DNA of 64,000 bases from Chaunax sp. Z400 (GCA_037577475.1 CM075186.1:3278501-3342500), one strand, 5' to 3'; shown: positions 9,341 to 21,962, counted from the stretch's first letter. Made by a program: numbers and translations. The notes: generated by a model not told the origin, from the letters alone.

Positions 9341-11466
9341 AACATCTGCACAAAGAACTCTCTCAGTCAGTCCATATAGCCTAACTCATTCATTTGTGTT
9401 TTCCACTATTTAATTTTAGTCAACTATGACTTGTAAACCAGCTCCAATTTATATTCATTTCTAGATGATCGTTGGTCTAAAAGTGGTTTGTCATGTACTT
9501 ATTCTGCATCTGCTTGTGTTTATCTGAAACAACCAAACTGGCTTCCTGGCACTTTCTTTTAACTTGATATGACTGAATGAGGCAATTTTCACATGAATAC
9601 ATTTATTTTATTTTAAATTTTTTAAATTTTTTAAATTTTTTTTACAAAATGAGGCTCTTTTGCACCTAAACAGCAAATACTGGCCAAGTCTCAGAGTCTG
9701 GATTCTGAAATTCTCAACAGCATAAAGGATCATTTGTCAGTGCAGAATGAAGCATAAACATGGTAGACACGTCTTCAGATCGCAACCACAGTGAGATGCA
9801 GTTTGTCTCATCCCTTCCTTAAAAACCTCCAACCAAATTACAAACAGGAAACTGGGGTTGAATGGCACCGGGACATCCTCCTGGTGTTTTTTGATTATTG
9901 GACATTGTCTCTCAGTGTCTTTATGACTTCCTGTTTATGTCAGATCCTGATCTTTCTGTGTAGCAGGGCCACTGTCAAAGCTGATTCTCTGACCAATGAG
10001 TGCAGTTTTTCCACTCCACCATTTAGTATTGCACCTCAACAGAGGTGTAACCAAATTTGGGAAGAAATGAAGTTGTTCTATTGGTACCATCCACAACTGG
10101 AAGTGAAGTATAGAATGAATCATTCTCATGTGTAATGGACCGAAATGAACTGGACACCTTGGTGGAAACGTGGCTCGTAAATAACTCGATTACAACAAGT
10201 AGGTGCCTGTATGGAGAGTCAGAACAAAACACAACAAACTCTGCGTGATAGCAGAGAATGAGGTCTGAGCTTGTTGCATTCCTGCACCGTGTGGCCTCCC
10301 CCTCAGCCTCCAGAACCTCCCAGCAACCTCCTCTCCAAAACACAGAAACCGCACATCAGGAAATGATTCGACTCTTACAAGTTCAGGCAGGAGCCCTTGC
10401 CCCTCGACAGCTGTTTTAGTCCCATACGCACACATAGCAGCACGGATATCTACCCTTGCATGGTCTGATGCTTCCCTTGCAAGTAGGGCTGAAGTATGGG
10501 AGGAATGCAGTAAACACTGGGAAAGGAAGAGGGCCCTGAAGCAGCACGGTAATGACCGCCCAGACGAGGGGATGAAGGGATAGCGAGCAGGATGAGGGCC
10601 ATTATGTGTTTTTGTATTGTTGATTTGCTGGTTGTTGTGTGACCTGAAGCGAGGAGGCCCCTGTAATTAAGCGGCTGTTGCAGTTATTACTATGAGCATC
10701 TGGTTGGTTGGACAAACCAGAGAAGTAAACCTGTGTAAAGACCGGCTGCAGTTGGAGGTGGATGTGTGTGCAAATGACTTTGAAAAGTAGTCAGTGTACA
10801 TTTTCTCCTAATATATCCATGTAGCTTTATGCTGTCCCAGAAAACATTCACAGAGAATAAATGTGTAGAGATACAGACAACAATACAAGTATTTGTTATG
10901 TAAAACCTTGTAAATACACTAAGAGCCGTTTTCCGCAATCGCCGTTTTCCATTGGCGCTCCGAGCCATGCAGAATCGAGCCACTGATTTGTATTTCCATT
11001 CCCAGTTCAACTTCAAATCCATCCCAGTGGGGCCAAAATGTGTCCAGCCCACCTCCAAGCAGGTTGCAGGGATGTCTTACGAACCATAATGAAAAATAAA
11101 CCAGATGGACGACGTCACAAATATACATGACAACAATCCTTAATGTCCCTTAGACACACATCACATTGTGTCCCTGCCAGCCAAAAGTGTGGTGCTGTGG
11201 AGGAATCTCTCAGACGAGACTCAGTTTCACTTGGATTTAATGATAAGTAGGCTGATTTTATAGTGATTTTTTGATTTTCTCACAGCAGGGTTCCTCTTCC
11301 CGCTCCAAGCCCTGCACGCCTTTCAAATCTCATGCTCACCAAACTACAAGATGAATTCCCAGCCTCCGTACCCTTGACACACAACTCTCTGGAGAGTTTT
11401 GGGCGTCTACAGATGTTTAAAAAAAAAAGTAGGTGGTCTGCTCTATGCAGTAAAACAAGTGCTGTG
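9341..11466. other. Non-coding stretch with A/T tract
   Basis: At 9601-9652 there is a run with three AAATTTTTT units. Around 10650-10700 is a TGTAATTAAGCGG homeodomain-like site in otherwise unique sequence. At about 10920-11110 the GCCGTTTTCCATTGGCGCTCC stretch vaguely resembles a fish MITE. No exon supported; open frames are 122 codons or fewer without domains. Confidence 0.45.

Positions 11467-11494
<28 letters not shown>
11467..11494. repeat. (CA)14 microsatellite
   Basis: Uninterrupted alternating AC for 28 bases. It extends the overlapping frames at 11280-11787 artificially. Confidence 0.95.
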
Positions 11495-11497
<3 letters not shown>

Positions 11498-12112
11498 CTG
11501 GGTCTCCATTGTTCAGATATCTGGACTTGAGTCCATCCAGGACAACAGGCATCGCTCCACTCCACCCATTTGGAACAATTAGCACAAGGCATGACCTTTG
11601 GCCGACGAGCAGTGGGGAAGAAATCAGCTTCGAGGAACTCCGGAAGACACAAAGCCAAGAGTCTTACACGCTTCTAAAGATAAACAATAACTGGGGTTTT
11701 TTGAAGGTGGCCTTTAATTTACTGCCGCTAAGAGGATGTGGTCTCCTTCTCACTGCTCCAAAGTTCAGATCAAACAGCAAAAGGTAATCCGACATCTGAA
11801 ACCAGAGCCGCTGACCTGAGCCGGCCTGCTTGACGTAATCTTGTCACAAACGAACCGAGAGTCTTTTGAATGCTTGTTTTTATGAGATGCCACACTAAAC
11901 AACATGTACTTTAGTGTCATTTTTTGCGTGGTAGTACAGCTACTTTGTTTGTTAAGAGTTCAAAATCTGACTTTTGAAGGTTTGCCACAGCCATACAATC
12001 ATAAGTATAACCAGCAGTGGTACTTTTTGCTACACTTCACTTCAAATCCACATTGTTGGGAGTGGAAATCGCAATACAACAAATAAATAAATAAATTGTT
12101 TATGTATTACAT
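11495..12112. other. Non-coding stretch, no gene seen
   Basis: The tail of a 151-codon frame (11332-11787) crosses the CA array and has no domain. An (AAAT)4 tract is at 12080-12096. Nothing else supported. Confidence 0.5.
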
Positions 12113-12155
12113 GGGCGGATCCAGAGGAAATCTGACTGATTTTTTGGAGCCTCAA
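12113..12155 (+). mobile_element. End fragment of a hAT-type MITE
   Basis: GGGCGGATCCAG followed by GAAATCTGACTGATT matches the left end of the complete element at 24842-25320, which has GGGCGGATCCAG and then GAAATCTGATTGG. The intervening 20-odd bases are missing. No right end found, so this is a relic or deletion derivative. Confidence 0.4.
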
Positions 12156-13254
12156 ACATTCTGAGAATAAAGTCAGAATTCTGGCTTTTTTCCCCCTGAC
12201 TTTAAAAACAAAAGAACAAAAAATATTTTAGATTTCTGACTTTAAAGCCATAAAATCATCACTGAAGCACATTAACCAACCTAAAGTCTCATATTTAAGT
12301 CACCTGACCACATAATAATCCTGCTTTTCGTCACATTCATCAACCGGGGCCTATAGTGCATGATACTCTGTAGAGACATTGTGTGTTTAAATCCACTGAC
12401 AGCAGATTGTGTTTCAGCGCTCCAGCAGCTGTGTAAGTGACACACAACGACAGCGAGCAGACGCCTGCTTTACGCTAAGAGTCGACAGCCGTTCACCAAA
12501 TGCAAAGAGATGTAGCGATTACCACCGGCAACCAGCTGTCATCACACTGAGCCACATCACACACACACATGAGACAGGCTGGCACGTGGGCAAACACACA
12601 CACAAATACCTGTAAAGGCAAATAAAATAAACCAGTTGTCATGGTCATTACATACATGTAGCTCATTATGTACTCAAGCATTCATTCAGCTCCGTAAACA
12701 ACCCTCTTTATGGCCATTCATGCGTCATACTCAGTCCAAGATTACACATCTTCCAGCACACATATTTCGGTTTCCACTGTGGCTGTGGCATCGCGCATCA
12801 TGGAAACCCCCAACCCTGCACCGGCTATCTGAAGGATTTGAACCAGGCCAGAGTTGGCGATGCCAAGTCTTCCCCGCCCCCCCCCTACTTCCTTTCCTCC
12901 CCTTGCCATATCCCAATTTGAACTTACTCCTGGTGTGGCCGGCACGCCCTGGCTCCTTCAATCCCATCAGCCCTGCTTAGGGCCAGCTGCCCACCGGTCT
13001 CGTGCGTAGCTGCAGTGTCTTAAAGGATCTCCCTGCCGCTAAAGCCACTTAAGCACAAAGCACGTCAGCCAAGTTAGGTTCAGTGTTGACGGCACATCCC
13101 GAAAGATCAAACGTCACCGTCTCATGGCCGGCTTCTCCATGGCTGGCCCTTCGCCCGCTCTGCTCACTACGGCAAGCTGCCAGGACAGAAGGGGTGGGGG
13201 TGACTGTACCACAGGCAGAGATGATTATATGGACTATAGGAAGCTGCCCAAATA
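12156..13254. other. Non-coding stretch, no gene seen
   Basis: A C-run lies near 12876-12890 inside a pyrimidine-rich patch. The overlapping frames at 12636-12980 (both strands) have low-complexity composition and no domain. 13040-13250 is relatively CpG-rich for the window, without a coding signature. Confidence 0.45.
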
Positions 13255-13445
13255 AGGGGCTGTTTACACGACAACCGCTTTACCCAAAAATGGTAAACTT
13301 TTGCTGCGTTTTGGCTGGTCGTTTACATGACAACGACGTTTTCATGGCCTGAAAACGGGCTCCAGAGTGGAATCTTTTGAAAACGCCACAATGGGCAAAA
13401 CGCAACTCCTCTGAAAACGATGACATCACTGCGCCGGTTGACGGG
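13255..13445 (+). mobile_element. MITE-like family 'GTTTACACGACAAC', copy 2
   Basis: The copy starts AGGGGCTGTTTACACGACAAC. The module recurs as GGTCGTTTACATGACAACG at 13316-13335. It then has GAAAACGCCACAATGGGC, CAAAACGCAACTCC and TGAAAACGATGACATCACTG, in the same order as copy 1 at 6061. The right end after about 13445 is not defined. Non-coding. Confidence 0.65.
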
Positions 13446-13767
13446 ATGAGGTGCAGAGGAGATCAGAGGTCCTGTTGTCTACATTTTTATCTACTTTTTT
13501 CTGGCCTATGTAAACTTCCATGTTGATAAAAAAAGAAATTCATTGATGTTGGATTACTGTTTCAACTATAAGCAAAACAGTGATGCACAAAAAGCAGTTC
13601 CCTGTAACTAAATGTTCTTTCCAAAGATGTAATCTAAAGGTAAAGGAATGCATAAACACATTTACTGTTCTGGATACTTTCAGTAAACAGCAGGACACAA
13701 TATTTGACCATCTGCAGTGCAAAAGCTTGCCAGTGGGTAATGGGTCCAAGCCAGATGGGGAATGAAC
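13446..13767. other. Non-coding stretch, no gene seen
   Basis: Short opposed open frames of 69-71 codons only, with no recognisable content. Confidence 0.5.
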
Positions 13768-14221
13768 AGATAGATAGATACTTTATTGATCCTTTGCAGG
13801 AAGTTACAGACATAACACTGGATAAAAAACACTCTGACATCAAACACATCTATCTACGTCAACACAAGGCACAAACATAAACTTCTAAAATGTACTAATA
13901 AATAACAATAAATGATGACGAATAACAGGATACCCAGTGCTCAGGAAGTAGTGCACATAAAAAACTATTGCACTAAAAACAAAATGAGGTACAGTATGTC
14001 ATGAATAGTAAAATACTTTAAAATACTGTAGCATGTAGGGACTGTAGTGAAATAAAAGATTGCACACTAAATTATTTCACATTAAACAGTCTGATAGCAA
14101 CTGGCAGGAAGGACGTCCGGCTGCGTTCAGTCCTGGTCCTCGGTGGGATCAGCCTGCGGCTGAAGGTGCTCTGACGAAACATCCTCCAGGGCATGCAGGG
14201 TGTGCTGAACACTCCAAGATG
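13768..14221 (-). mobile_element. LINE 3' end: ORF C-terminus plus 3' UTR and (TATC) tail
   Basis: On the minus strand the sequence encodes the residues TSFLPVAIRLFN (plus 14081-14116). This resembles the RxSFxPxAIRLLN ending common at the C-terminus of fish LINE reverse-transcriptase ORFs. It is followed by about 300 bases of AT-rich 3' UTR, then GGATCAATAAAGTATCTATCTATC, that is AATAAA plus a TATC simple tail at plus 13768-13780. The upstream part of the ORF is absent, so the copy is 5'-truncated as usual for LINEs. The clade (Rex1/CR1-like or L2-like) cannot be fixed from this end alone. Confidence 0.65.
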
Positions 14222-16000
14222 AACCTATGAGTGAATCCCTGTAACTTACAGCCAATTCCCCCATCAATGTCTAGAATTATTCAATATCAAAACCATTTCC
14301 TAAAAGCAACTAAATTAAATACGGTTAATACGTTGTCTTAATTCCAATCTATGTGTGAATCATTGTAACAGCCCTCAGGAATCTACAGTCAAAGCATAAC
14401 AAGTCATAACAAAAGTTAATTGTAGTTAATATTATATTTCTTTTTTTTTGACGTAACTTTCTAGATAAAGGTTTGTGCTTGGCTCATCCAAACGTGTGGT
14501 CACTTACATTCTTATCACTATCATTATTTGTATGTTTTTGTGCTCCGTGTGAATAAACACTTCTGTGTCTTGCTTGAAAGTGCTGAATCTTCAGTGTTTG
14601 TGTGAAAAATTTACTTCCTGGCACCTGAATCATGAATTAGCCACAACACAGGGTTCTTTCCCATTTAACCCCCCCCTCTCTGTTCAGGAAGACTGGCCAC
14701 GAGGTCATGAGGTTACAGCCTGTTTAGCGAAGAGGGACACTGACGGTGAGACACGGCCCAGACCAGAGGCCCCCTGGTAGAAAGTAACCAATGGTTCATC
14801 AGACTTTCTTCTGATACAGAGCGGGTACTGGGTCTAAACTAAAGGTTTACCAAACTAATCCGCCGTGATACTTCCATGGAGTATCGTAAAAATCAAGAGT
14901 TCATGAAGGGTAAAAAATGCCAGATGAAAATAAGATATCTTGGTGATAGAATCTCCACATGCATGACCAATTAAATCAGAAGAAGAATACGGTTCTCTTG
15001 GGAATCAGAGAGGAAGAGACCTAATCAAATCAATCAATTCACTCTAGAAGAGATTCCCTCCTTTTGTCATGCTATTGATGGCTTCCCAAACGGGTGAAAT
15101 CCATTATGAGCTATCAATCGCTGACCGATCTGTGGTCTGGTGGGTCCTCTTTGATGTCAAGAACAAAGGCTTCCTATTGGGTTACACAGGTCAGGATTGA
15201 TGGTGCATGAAATCAAGGCCTCGCAGGGGAAAACAGGGGAAGACTCTCCTCTTCCCATGGGAAGATCGCCGTTTCCCCATAACATGCCTTCACGCTAAAA
15301 CTCCTGGAAAGCCGTTTATGCCTCGAACGACTAGAGAACCGTCAGATGTAAGTGATCTTCAAAGCAGGACTCGAGGTTCAGAGTCTTCCTCTGATGGCAA
15401 AGCAAGAACCAAGATGGCTAAGTCCTTTTCCTGCAGCATTTTGGCTGCTCTGCTCGCTTTGTCTTGTCTGTCATCTCCTTCCTCTCTTCCTTACCCTCCC
15501 TTTCTCCAATCTGTGGATAGACATGCTGAAAGATGGACCCGGGACATGCAGACCCAGGAGTGGGGAAGGGTGAAAGGAGTGCAGAAAACGGGGAGAGCAA
15601 GGAGAAAAGTGTGGATCTGGAGGGAAAGATGCCAGAAGAAGGGGGGGGGACCAGCAACGGCTGCCAGATACAAAGTGTTTCTCCTCACGGGTGAAGGAGA
15701 GATGTCTGATTCCGGGAATGTGTGGGCCTGAGTTCTTCAACACCTGGTGGGGATTATAGGGAGTAGAACGGGTGGGAGTTGGGGGTAACTGTTGTGTGCT
15801 GGAGGAAGTACTTTTTCTTCTCTTTTGGCAAGATTGGAGGTAGATTAGAGGTTTGGAGCGGAGGTTGAGGAAGTGCAGCTTTTCCAAAACATTTTCGAAC
15901 ACAATAAAAACATCAGGGTCATTAAAGGTGATCCAGGCAGGTGAAATAATGTTGTTGTTTTTTTAATGGTATTCTACATTTTTCTTATCAATGAATCTCA
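14222..16000. other. Non-coding stretch; longest open frame 15207-15731
   Basis: A 174-codon plus-strand frame (15207-15731) contains an internal ATG at 15414 in a good Kozak context, followed by a hydrophobic leader-like segment (see findings). It also overlaps a G9 run at 15641-15649 and long opposed frames, and it has no recognised domain. I do not call it a gene. The rest is unremarkable. Confidence 0.4.
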
Positions 16001-16050
16001 TTGTTTATTGTTTATTCATTAGGATCCCCATTAGCTGCCACCAAGGCAGC
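16001..16050. repeat. Fragment of a common fish repeat (GGATCCCCATTAGCTGC)
   Basis: TTATTCATTAGGATCCCCATTAGCTGCCACC followed by AAGGCAGC matches a motif widespread in fish genomes as part of an interspersed repeat, recognised from memory. Only about 50 bases are recognisable and the flanks are not assigned. Confidence 0.4.
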
Positions 16051-18268
16051 ATGACGTTTAAAGGGGATTTAAAGGGATTTTTTTAATGAATATTTTTAAA
16101 TAATTTCCTTTTTTCGACTCTATTTCAGATTTGCTACAGCATCAGTTCATACAAACAAATTGACTACTACCCTTTCCTAACAGTAGCTGCCTTAAAATTG
16201 TGGAACAAATGATGAGTAAGACCTGATGGTTCTAATGGGATTCCTGTAATGGTGCTCTTCTTTCTGTCTGATTTTGTTTTAAGCAGTTCACTGATAAGCA
16301 CATCATCCATCTCTAAGCATTATTAAGGATTCCTGTCATGATATTGACCCTTTACCAAATCATTCGTTTTCAGTGTGGCTATGGCCACGAGGAAGGTTAC
16401 AGAGTGTGTTTTAGGTGCAATACTGAATTTAAACTTAAATGGCTTTTAAAGCGACTCAATTGATCTGGATATTTATTTACCATTTTCATTTGGTGGTTGA
16501 TTACTGGTTGTGGCTTTCAGTGATCCACCAGGACCACCTGATAGTTCTGCGTCTAATTTTAGAAAAATCAGGGACTCTGACAGGAGCTTGATGCGGAGAG
16601 CAGGTTGAGGTGATCCAGGTGGGGAGAGGAGACTCTCCAGGTTACAGCAGAAGATTGGGAGTGACATTTAGTGGAAAGGTCAACAAACCATACGGGAGGC
16701 TGAAAGACGAAAGCTGTGGCTGCGACACAACAGCCGTCCTCATTAAAATCTTTCCCTTGAGCTCGAAACTCTGTCATTTTCCATCAAGCTAAAGCAAAAC
16801 GGAGAGATTTTATTTCGCCGTGTTTTGAGACGTAAAGCTGTTTTTGTGCTGGAGGTTTGTTTTTACAAAAAGTGGTATTTTCCTGAGGAAGAGTAGGGTG
16901 TTTTCCACGTGTTTGAATATTTTGTTGATTTTCTGTGTGCTGTAATGTAATGGAGGGCGGCACGGTGGCGCACCAATGTTTTGTCTTCTTTTTATCATTT
17001 TATTAAGAGGATTTAGACCCAGAAAAATGACTTCCCCCTTCCTTTTAGATAATCCAAAATTCATAAACATCACTGTGGCGAACTGACAAAAAATAAATGT
17101 CTTCTCAAGATAAAACAGTTTCTTCATCATGTGCACAGACAGTTGAATGTTCATCTTAGGAGTAAAAACAGTATGAGAGAGAGAGCAGCAGGGAAGCGAA
17201 AGCCGTTCAGCAGCAGCAGAATGAACGCAGGCAGGTGTCCTGTCAATCCAATCAGGGAGTGTAAGCAGGATGGAGGGATAAGAGAAGAGAGGGTGAAAGA
17301 AACAAGGGATCAGGCAGTCGGAGGACAGGATACCCTGCTGTCACATAAGTGAGCTGCACCAGAGGTGCATTGTGGGAGCTGACCCAATGGCCCAAAAATG
17401 CTGAATAGGGACGTTTGGCTTAGTGTGGTGCTGAAAGTACTCGAATGGACAAAGTGATCGGCAACATCCATTCAAATTATCTACATGTGTGTTAGTGTAA
17501 AATACTGGTGGCCGTGATGTGATGAATTTACTTAATTTCTCTAGAATTATGCTCACGTATTTGCCTCTAAATAGGATGATCAGGTCCTCTAAAAGCCTTT
17601 CAGTGTGAATCCAGTTATGCTTTATCACATTTTACTTTATTATTTAAGAAAAGTGTTATTGTTTTCATCTTTACTGTATATTATTTAGGATTTAAATAAA
17701 ACAGATTTATTATAATGTTATTTATTATCATTTATTTTTGTGCAAAAACAAAGTTCTTTGCTATAGGTTTGACTTTCAAACATTATTTTCTCACATTTGT
17801 AGCCCTCAATTTGGAATGTTTATTTTAATCTATAGACTCAATATGTATTGACTTCAGTCGGTGATGTCCTGACTCACACACACCAAAAACCATAAAGCAT
17901 TTAAAAAAAAATTGCACTCATTTGCTCCACCAAATTAGGAACTTTTGAAATTTTTCTTTGACAAACATTAAGCTTCATTCTCATCTTAAGCATCATCAAA
18001 CAACTTCCTGAGCATATGGGTGAAGCTGAGGAGAGTGTTGTAAAAAATGTTCTATCTATCCTCACCTCAGATGAGGACTGTTCAGAGACAGGCTGTGACG
18101 GCAGGCTTAGAGAAAAACCATTAACTAGGAGAGGATCCTCGAGTCTGCATCCAAACACATGACTGAACAGACACATGGAGGTCCGATGAGAGAGGGAGGA
18201 AGGGATGGAGGAAAGTAAGGAAGAGACAGATGAACAGAGATGATCCAATTAACACACTTACTCAAATG
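16051..18268. other. Non-coding stretch; 24-bp SINE head at 16966-16989
   Basis: GGGCGGCACGGTGGCGCA at about 16966 matches the first bases of fish V-SINE-type elements, but the remainder of a SINE does not follow. It is a relic or an interrupted copy. AT-rich DNA fills 17640-17900. Open frames are 115 codons or fewer without domains. Confidence 0.4.

Positions 18269-18351
<83 letters not shown>
18269..18351. repeat. (GA)n microsatellite, about 83 bp
   Basis: A near-perfect GA array with one AAAG interruption near 18278. A pure purine strand with mirror symmetry is prone to triplex (H-DNA) formation. The 64-codon Arg-Glu open frame over it is an artefact. Confidence 0.97.
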
Positions 18352-18354
<3 letters not shown>

Positions 18355-20564
18355 TCGGAGGAGCTGAGGGGGAAAGTTTTATTTTTCACTTCATCAGCGA
18401 GGTTACAAATGTTCTATTGTTCTTTTCAGCCTAAAAGACGAACATGAATTCTGCTTTTCTTCTGGCACAGAGCCTACAAGTCCCAGCATGCAATGTGTCT
18501 GAGATAATCAATGGAAAGCTGGTGAGCTTCTTATCACATCTGCCAAATGAAAGAAAGCATTCCTGGAATTCTGGAATTCACAGATTCAGAGCTGAATCTA
18601 CAGGTTCTCTTAATCATCACCTCAGCCCTAAATTATTATTATTGTTATTTGAGTAACTGATTAACCAATGAGACCAATAAAATGATGAAAACTGTCCATC
18701 GCATTGACCTTGGGCCTAAGGTGACACCTGCAGATGTTTTGTCTGACTAACCATAAGAAACATATTAAGTTTATGATGATACAAACTTGAGGGAAAAATC
18801 ACTTTTTTCACAGATTTGACCTGGTGATACAGCACAAGAAAAGTTAAGTTAAAGGTGAGGTTAAAAAACAAAAACAAAGTTAAAAGCAAAAATGATATAC
18901 AACTGATAATGATAAAAATATGCTACAGTATGATACAAATATAAGATATACGGTGGCTTATTGCCTGGAAAATATTGAGCATATTGCAAAAAAAAGCACC
19001 ATGTGTTCATATTGAGAAACGACATACTGTATGTGAGAAATGACTAAATGTTGGCAGTTTTGCTGGGTAAATTATTTAAATGTGTCATAAATTCTCAAAA
19101 TACAGTGGTGGAAGTCAATATATGTCCTGTAATGGACTAATAAATGAGTCCGTTAAGCACGACACTAGTTTTAATGTCTGCAGACAATAATTGAAGTTAT
19201 GAGTATGAGTCATGTGATGGGTGTGGATAATCGTTGAATGATTTCAATGTCAAAGTAAAATCTTGCAACTTAAAGAAATCAAGCAGTTACAATTGTACCT
19301 ATTTTTTTGCCACATCCACAGCTCAGAGGTCGGAAATGCTGCTAAAGTCTGATGGAAAGCTGAAACTAATGGGATAAACTTTGGAATTTGTTTATGCTGG
19401 TGTAGATGGAGGAGAGAGGGAAGAAAAGAAGCCAATGAAACTCAGCCAGACTCAACAGCCAAAAAAATCATAGTGGAAGAAAAACTAGCTCCCAATGATT
19501 GATACAGGGAAACAGCATTTGATGAAAAAAATAATAAAAATGAATGTTTTTAGATGCAAATCATACATGGAACATATTCCACTACTAAATGGACAAACCC
19601 ACAAAAATATAGGTTTCGCAAATATGCCTTTTTCTATTTAAACATTCATTTAGCATATGCAATATTTACTGTCTGGAGTGAGTGTGTGCTCTGCAGCATG
19701 TGGCCTTCTGTTTGTTTTGAATATGTTTTTGATGCAGCTAATTTTTTGTGTGTTTTTTTTTAATTAAAAGGCCATATAGAAATTTTGATCATATTTAAAA
19801 AAAAAACCAAATATTAATTAATTAATCGGTGACACCTGGAGTAACGTACAGTAAAGTAATAAAGTAAATAAAGTAGAACAAATTCAACATATATAATCCA
19901 TGAACATGTAACTATAATATAATTACAGTATATTTTTTCAAATTTATTTTCCTCTATTGGCCACTGAATTTTGCCTCAAACAAAAGTTTGCTTATATTGA
20001 AACTAATTACAACTTATTTCCACAGATGCAATGTAAATAAACACACAAATACATTGTTTGTTTTTCAAGTCAAATTCTTACATTGTTGGGAGTTTAAAAA
20101 AATCCCACAAAGGTGATTCTAGACACAAAATAAAAACAAACTGGAGGCCATGACAGGAGTCCAGCTCACCAAACAGGCTGTACAGTGGATGGACAGGATG
20201 GGAGGATGTGTGATCCACTAGACTGACCTTTGCCATAAATGGCTCTCGACCAATAACACGCCAAGATGCCAGGAAGTTCATGACTTCCTGAGGAAAGGAA
20301 ACTCGAACCACATTTGCCCCCTTGTCCCAAAGAAAAAGGAAACGGATGAATCAACTGAAAACTGAGCCATGTCGGAAGCCCAGCAGCATTTACAGGAGGG
20401 AAGTTGGATGTTTTTTGTTTTTTTTTACTTTTCTGGGGAAAAGTTAAAAAGTGAGTTGAAAAAACTGTCAGTCTGGTAAGGAAGTCAAACTGCATCTGTG
20501 TTGCTGTGCTGCAGACTCTGTTGAGTTTATTAACGCTCCTCCAATGTAGATTTGCTGAACCACC
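18352..20564. other. Non-coding stretch, no gene seen
   Basis: Generally AT-rich. There is an ATTAATTAATTAATCGG stretch near 19813. GGAATTCTGGAATTC is a short direct repeat near 18566. Open frames are 77 codons or fewer except for overlapping ones at 20078-20495 without domains. Confidence 0.5.
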
Positions 20565-20790
20565 TCTGTGATCTTATTCTGTAGTGTTGATTTTGAAAAG
20601 TTGCACCAACAACTACTGCCCTGGCATGCATACTGCACAGTTTTCAATCATGTTTGTGCATCCATGTGTTTGGGGATTGTTCTGAAAATGATGCAAATGA
20701 TGTGAACACAAACTTTTATAAAACACAAAGAAAAAACACTGTTGTGTAAATGGCGCCTACGACAGTTGTGTGTTCTCTATAGCGGCACAA
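20565..20790 (+). repeat. Possible old repeat shared with 34985-35040
   Basis: TTATTCTGTAGTGTTGATTTTGAAAAG followed by TTGCACC aligns with TTATTCTACGCCGTCGATTTTGAAAAG followed by TGACACC at about 35001. The motif GGCGCCTACGACA near 20753 resembles CCGCCTACGACACC in the other copy. Divergence is high and no ends are defined. Confidence 0.3.
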
Positions 20791-21818
20791 ACTATTTGCA
20801 TACAGGGAACATTTTATGGTCACCGGACATGTTATGTAAATGTCTTAAACAAAGGTATGCATGTAGGAAAAGTTGTTAACACAGTTAATGAGTTTTTCCT
20901 GGAAAATGATAGCATTAGTAAAAAAGCACCCTGTTGTCGCCTTTGGGGCTTATTGAACTGTAAGAAGGTTATGAACATTAGTCGACTGTATGTGATGGAA
21001 GTAAAACTATTAAGGGTTCAGTTCACTGTGTCCAAGATACAAGAAACAAATAACATTTTATTGGCCCTCAGAGGAAGGGAAAAGATCGATCCTGTCGTCA
21101 GAGGCCTTGAGCAGACACATCCCTCTGTTTCCTGTGAAAGACAGGAACAGGAAGGTAAAAATGAGAGAGACAGAAAATCAACTCGGGGATCAAATGACAA
21201 CAAACAGATCAGGCAGGAGCGGAGGTCCCTTTGAACCTTCCCCCGTGCGGAAGTCAGCTTTTTTTTTTTTCCCCTCACTTTTTTTCTCCCACCTCTCCCC
21301 CTTTTCACCGGAGATAAGCTTTCAACACACTAAGCCTTGTAAAAACAGGCCACGAGTGTTTAAGCTGAGACCAGACTGCAAAGATGTCCCAGCATGCCTT
21401 GCTGCGTGAGGCGACTGCCGCTCAGGACCACATACCTCATTTTGTTATCATTTTGAGACTAAAAGCAGCAAAGAAAATTAACCAATGATGAGTCTGACAT
21501 GATGGTCGCAAGTCTAGAATAAAATACACTACAATACAAACAGGATAGAAAGCCTTTATTGTTCCCCGCAAAGTTCCACAAATATGCTTCTTTCTCTTTA
21601 ACCATTCATTTAGCATATTAAGCATCTACAGTCACACATCTTCAAAATAAAATAAAAGAACAAAAATAATAATTTAAGAAAATAATTATATAGTGGTGAG
21701 TGCACTTGAATGATGTTATTTTGCACACTTTGTGGAGTTTGCATCCCTCCGGGTTCTCCTTCTTCCTCCCACAATCCCAAAACATTCTATATATACAGTA
21801 TGTGGAATGGGAGACTCT
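20791..21818. other. Non-coding stretch, no gene seen
   Basis: The 154-codon frame 20770-21234 has no recognisable domain, no signal peptide and no splice context, and it is opposed by a 96-codon frame. T- and C-rich tracts lie at 21258-21300. Nothing supported. Confidence 0.45.
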
Positions 21819-21935
21819 AAGGTCCTGTTTACTCAGCAGTGTCACCAAAAAACTGAAACCTTCTGTTGCATTTTGGCCGTCTGTTTACAAGAGAATGGCG
21901 TTTTCAGGGACTGGAAACGTAAAACAGTGAAATGA
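21819..21935 (+). mobile_element. MITE-like family 'GTTTACACGACAAC', copy 3 (short, diverged)
   Basis: AAGGTCCTGTTTACTCAGCAGTG, then GAAACCTTCTGTTGCATTTTGGCC, GTCTGTTTACAAGAGAATGGCG and TTTTCAGGGACTGG follow the same module order as copies at 6061 and 13255. The second half is missing. Confidence 0.5.
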
Positions 21936-21962
21936 AACTCATAAAAAACACAAATTTAGTTC

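Noticed and set aside
20770..21234. 154-codon plus-strand open frame
   Set aside because: No domain, signal peptide or splice context that I recognise, and opposed by another open frame.
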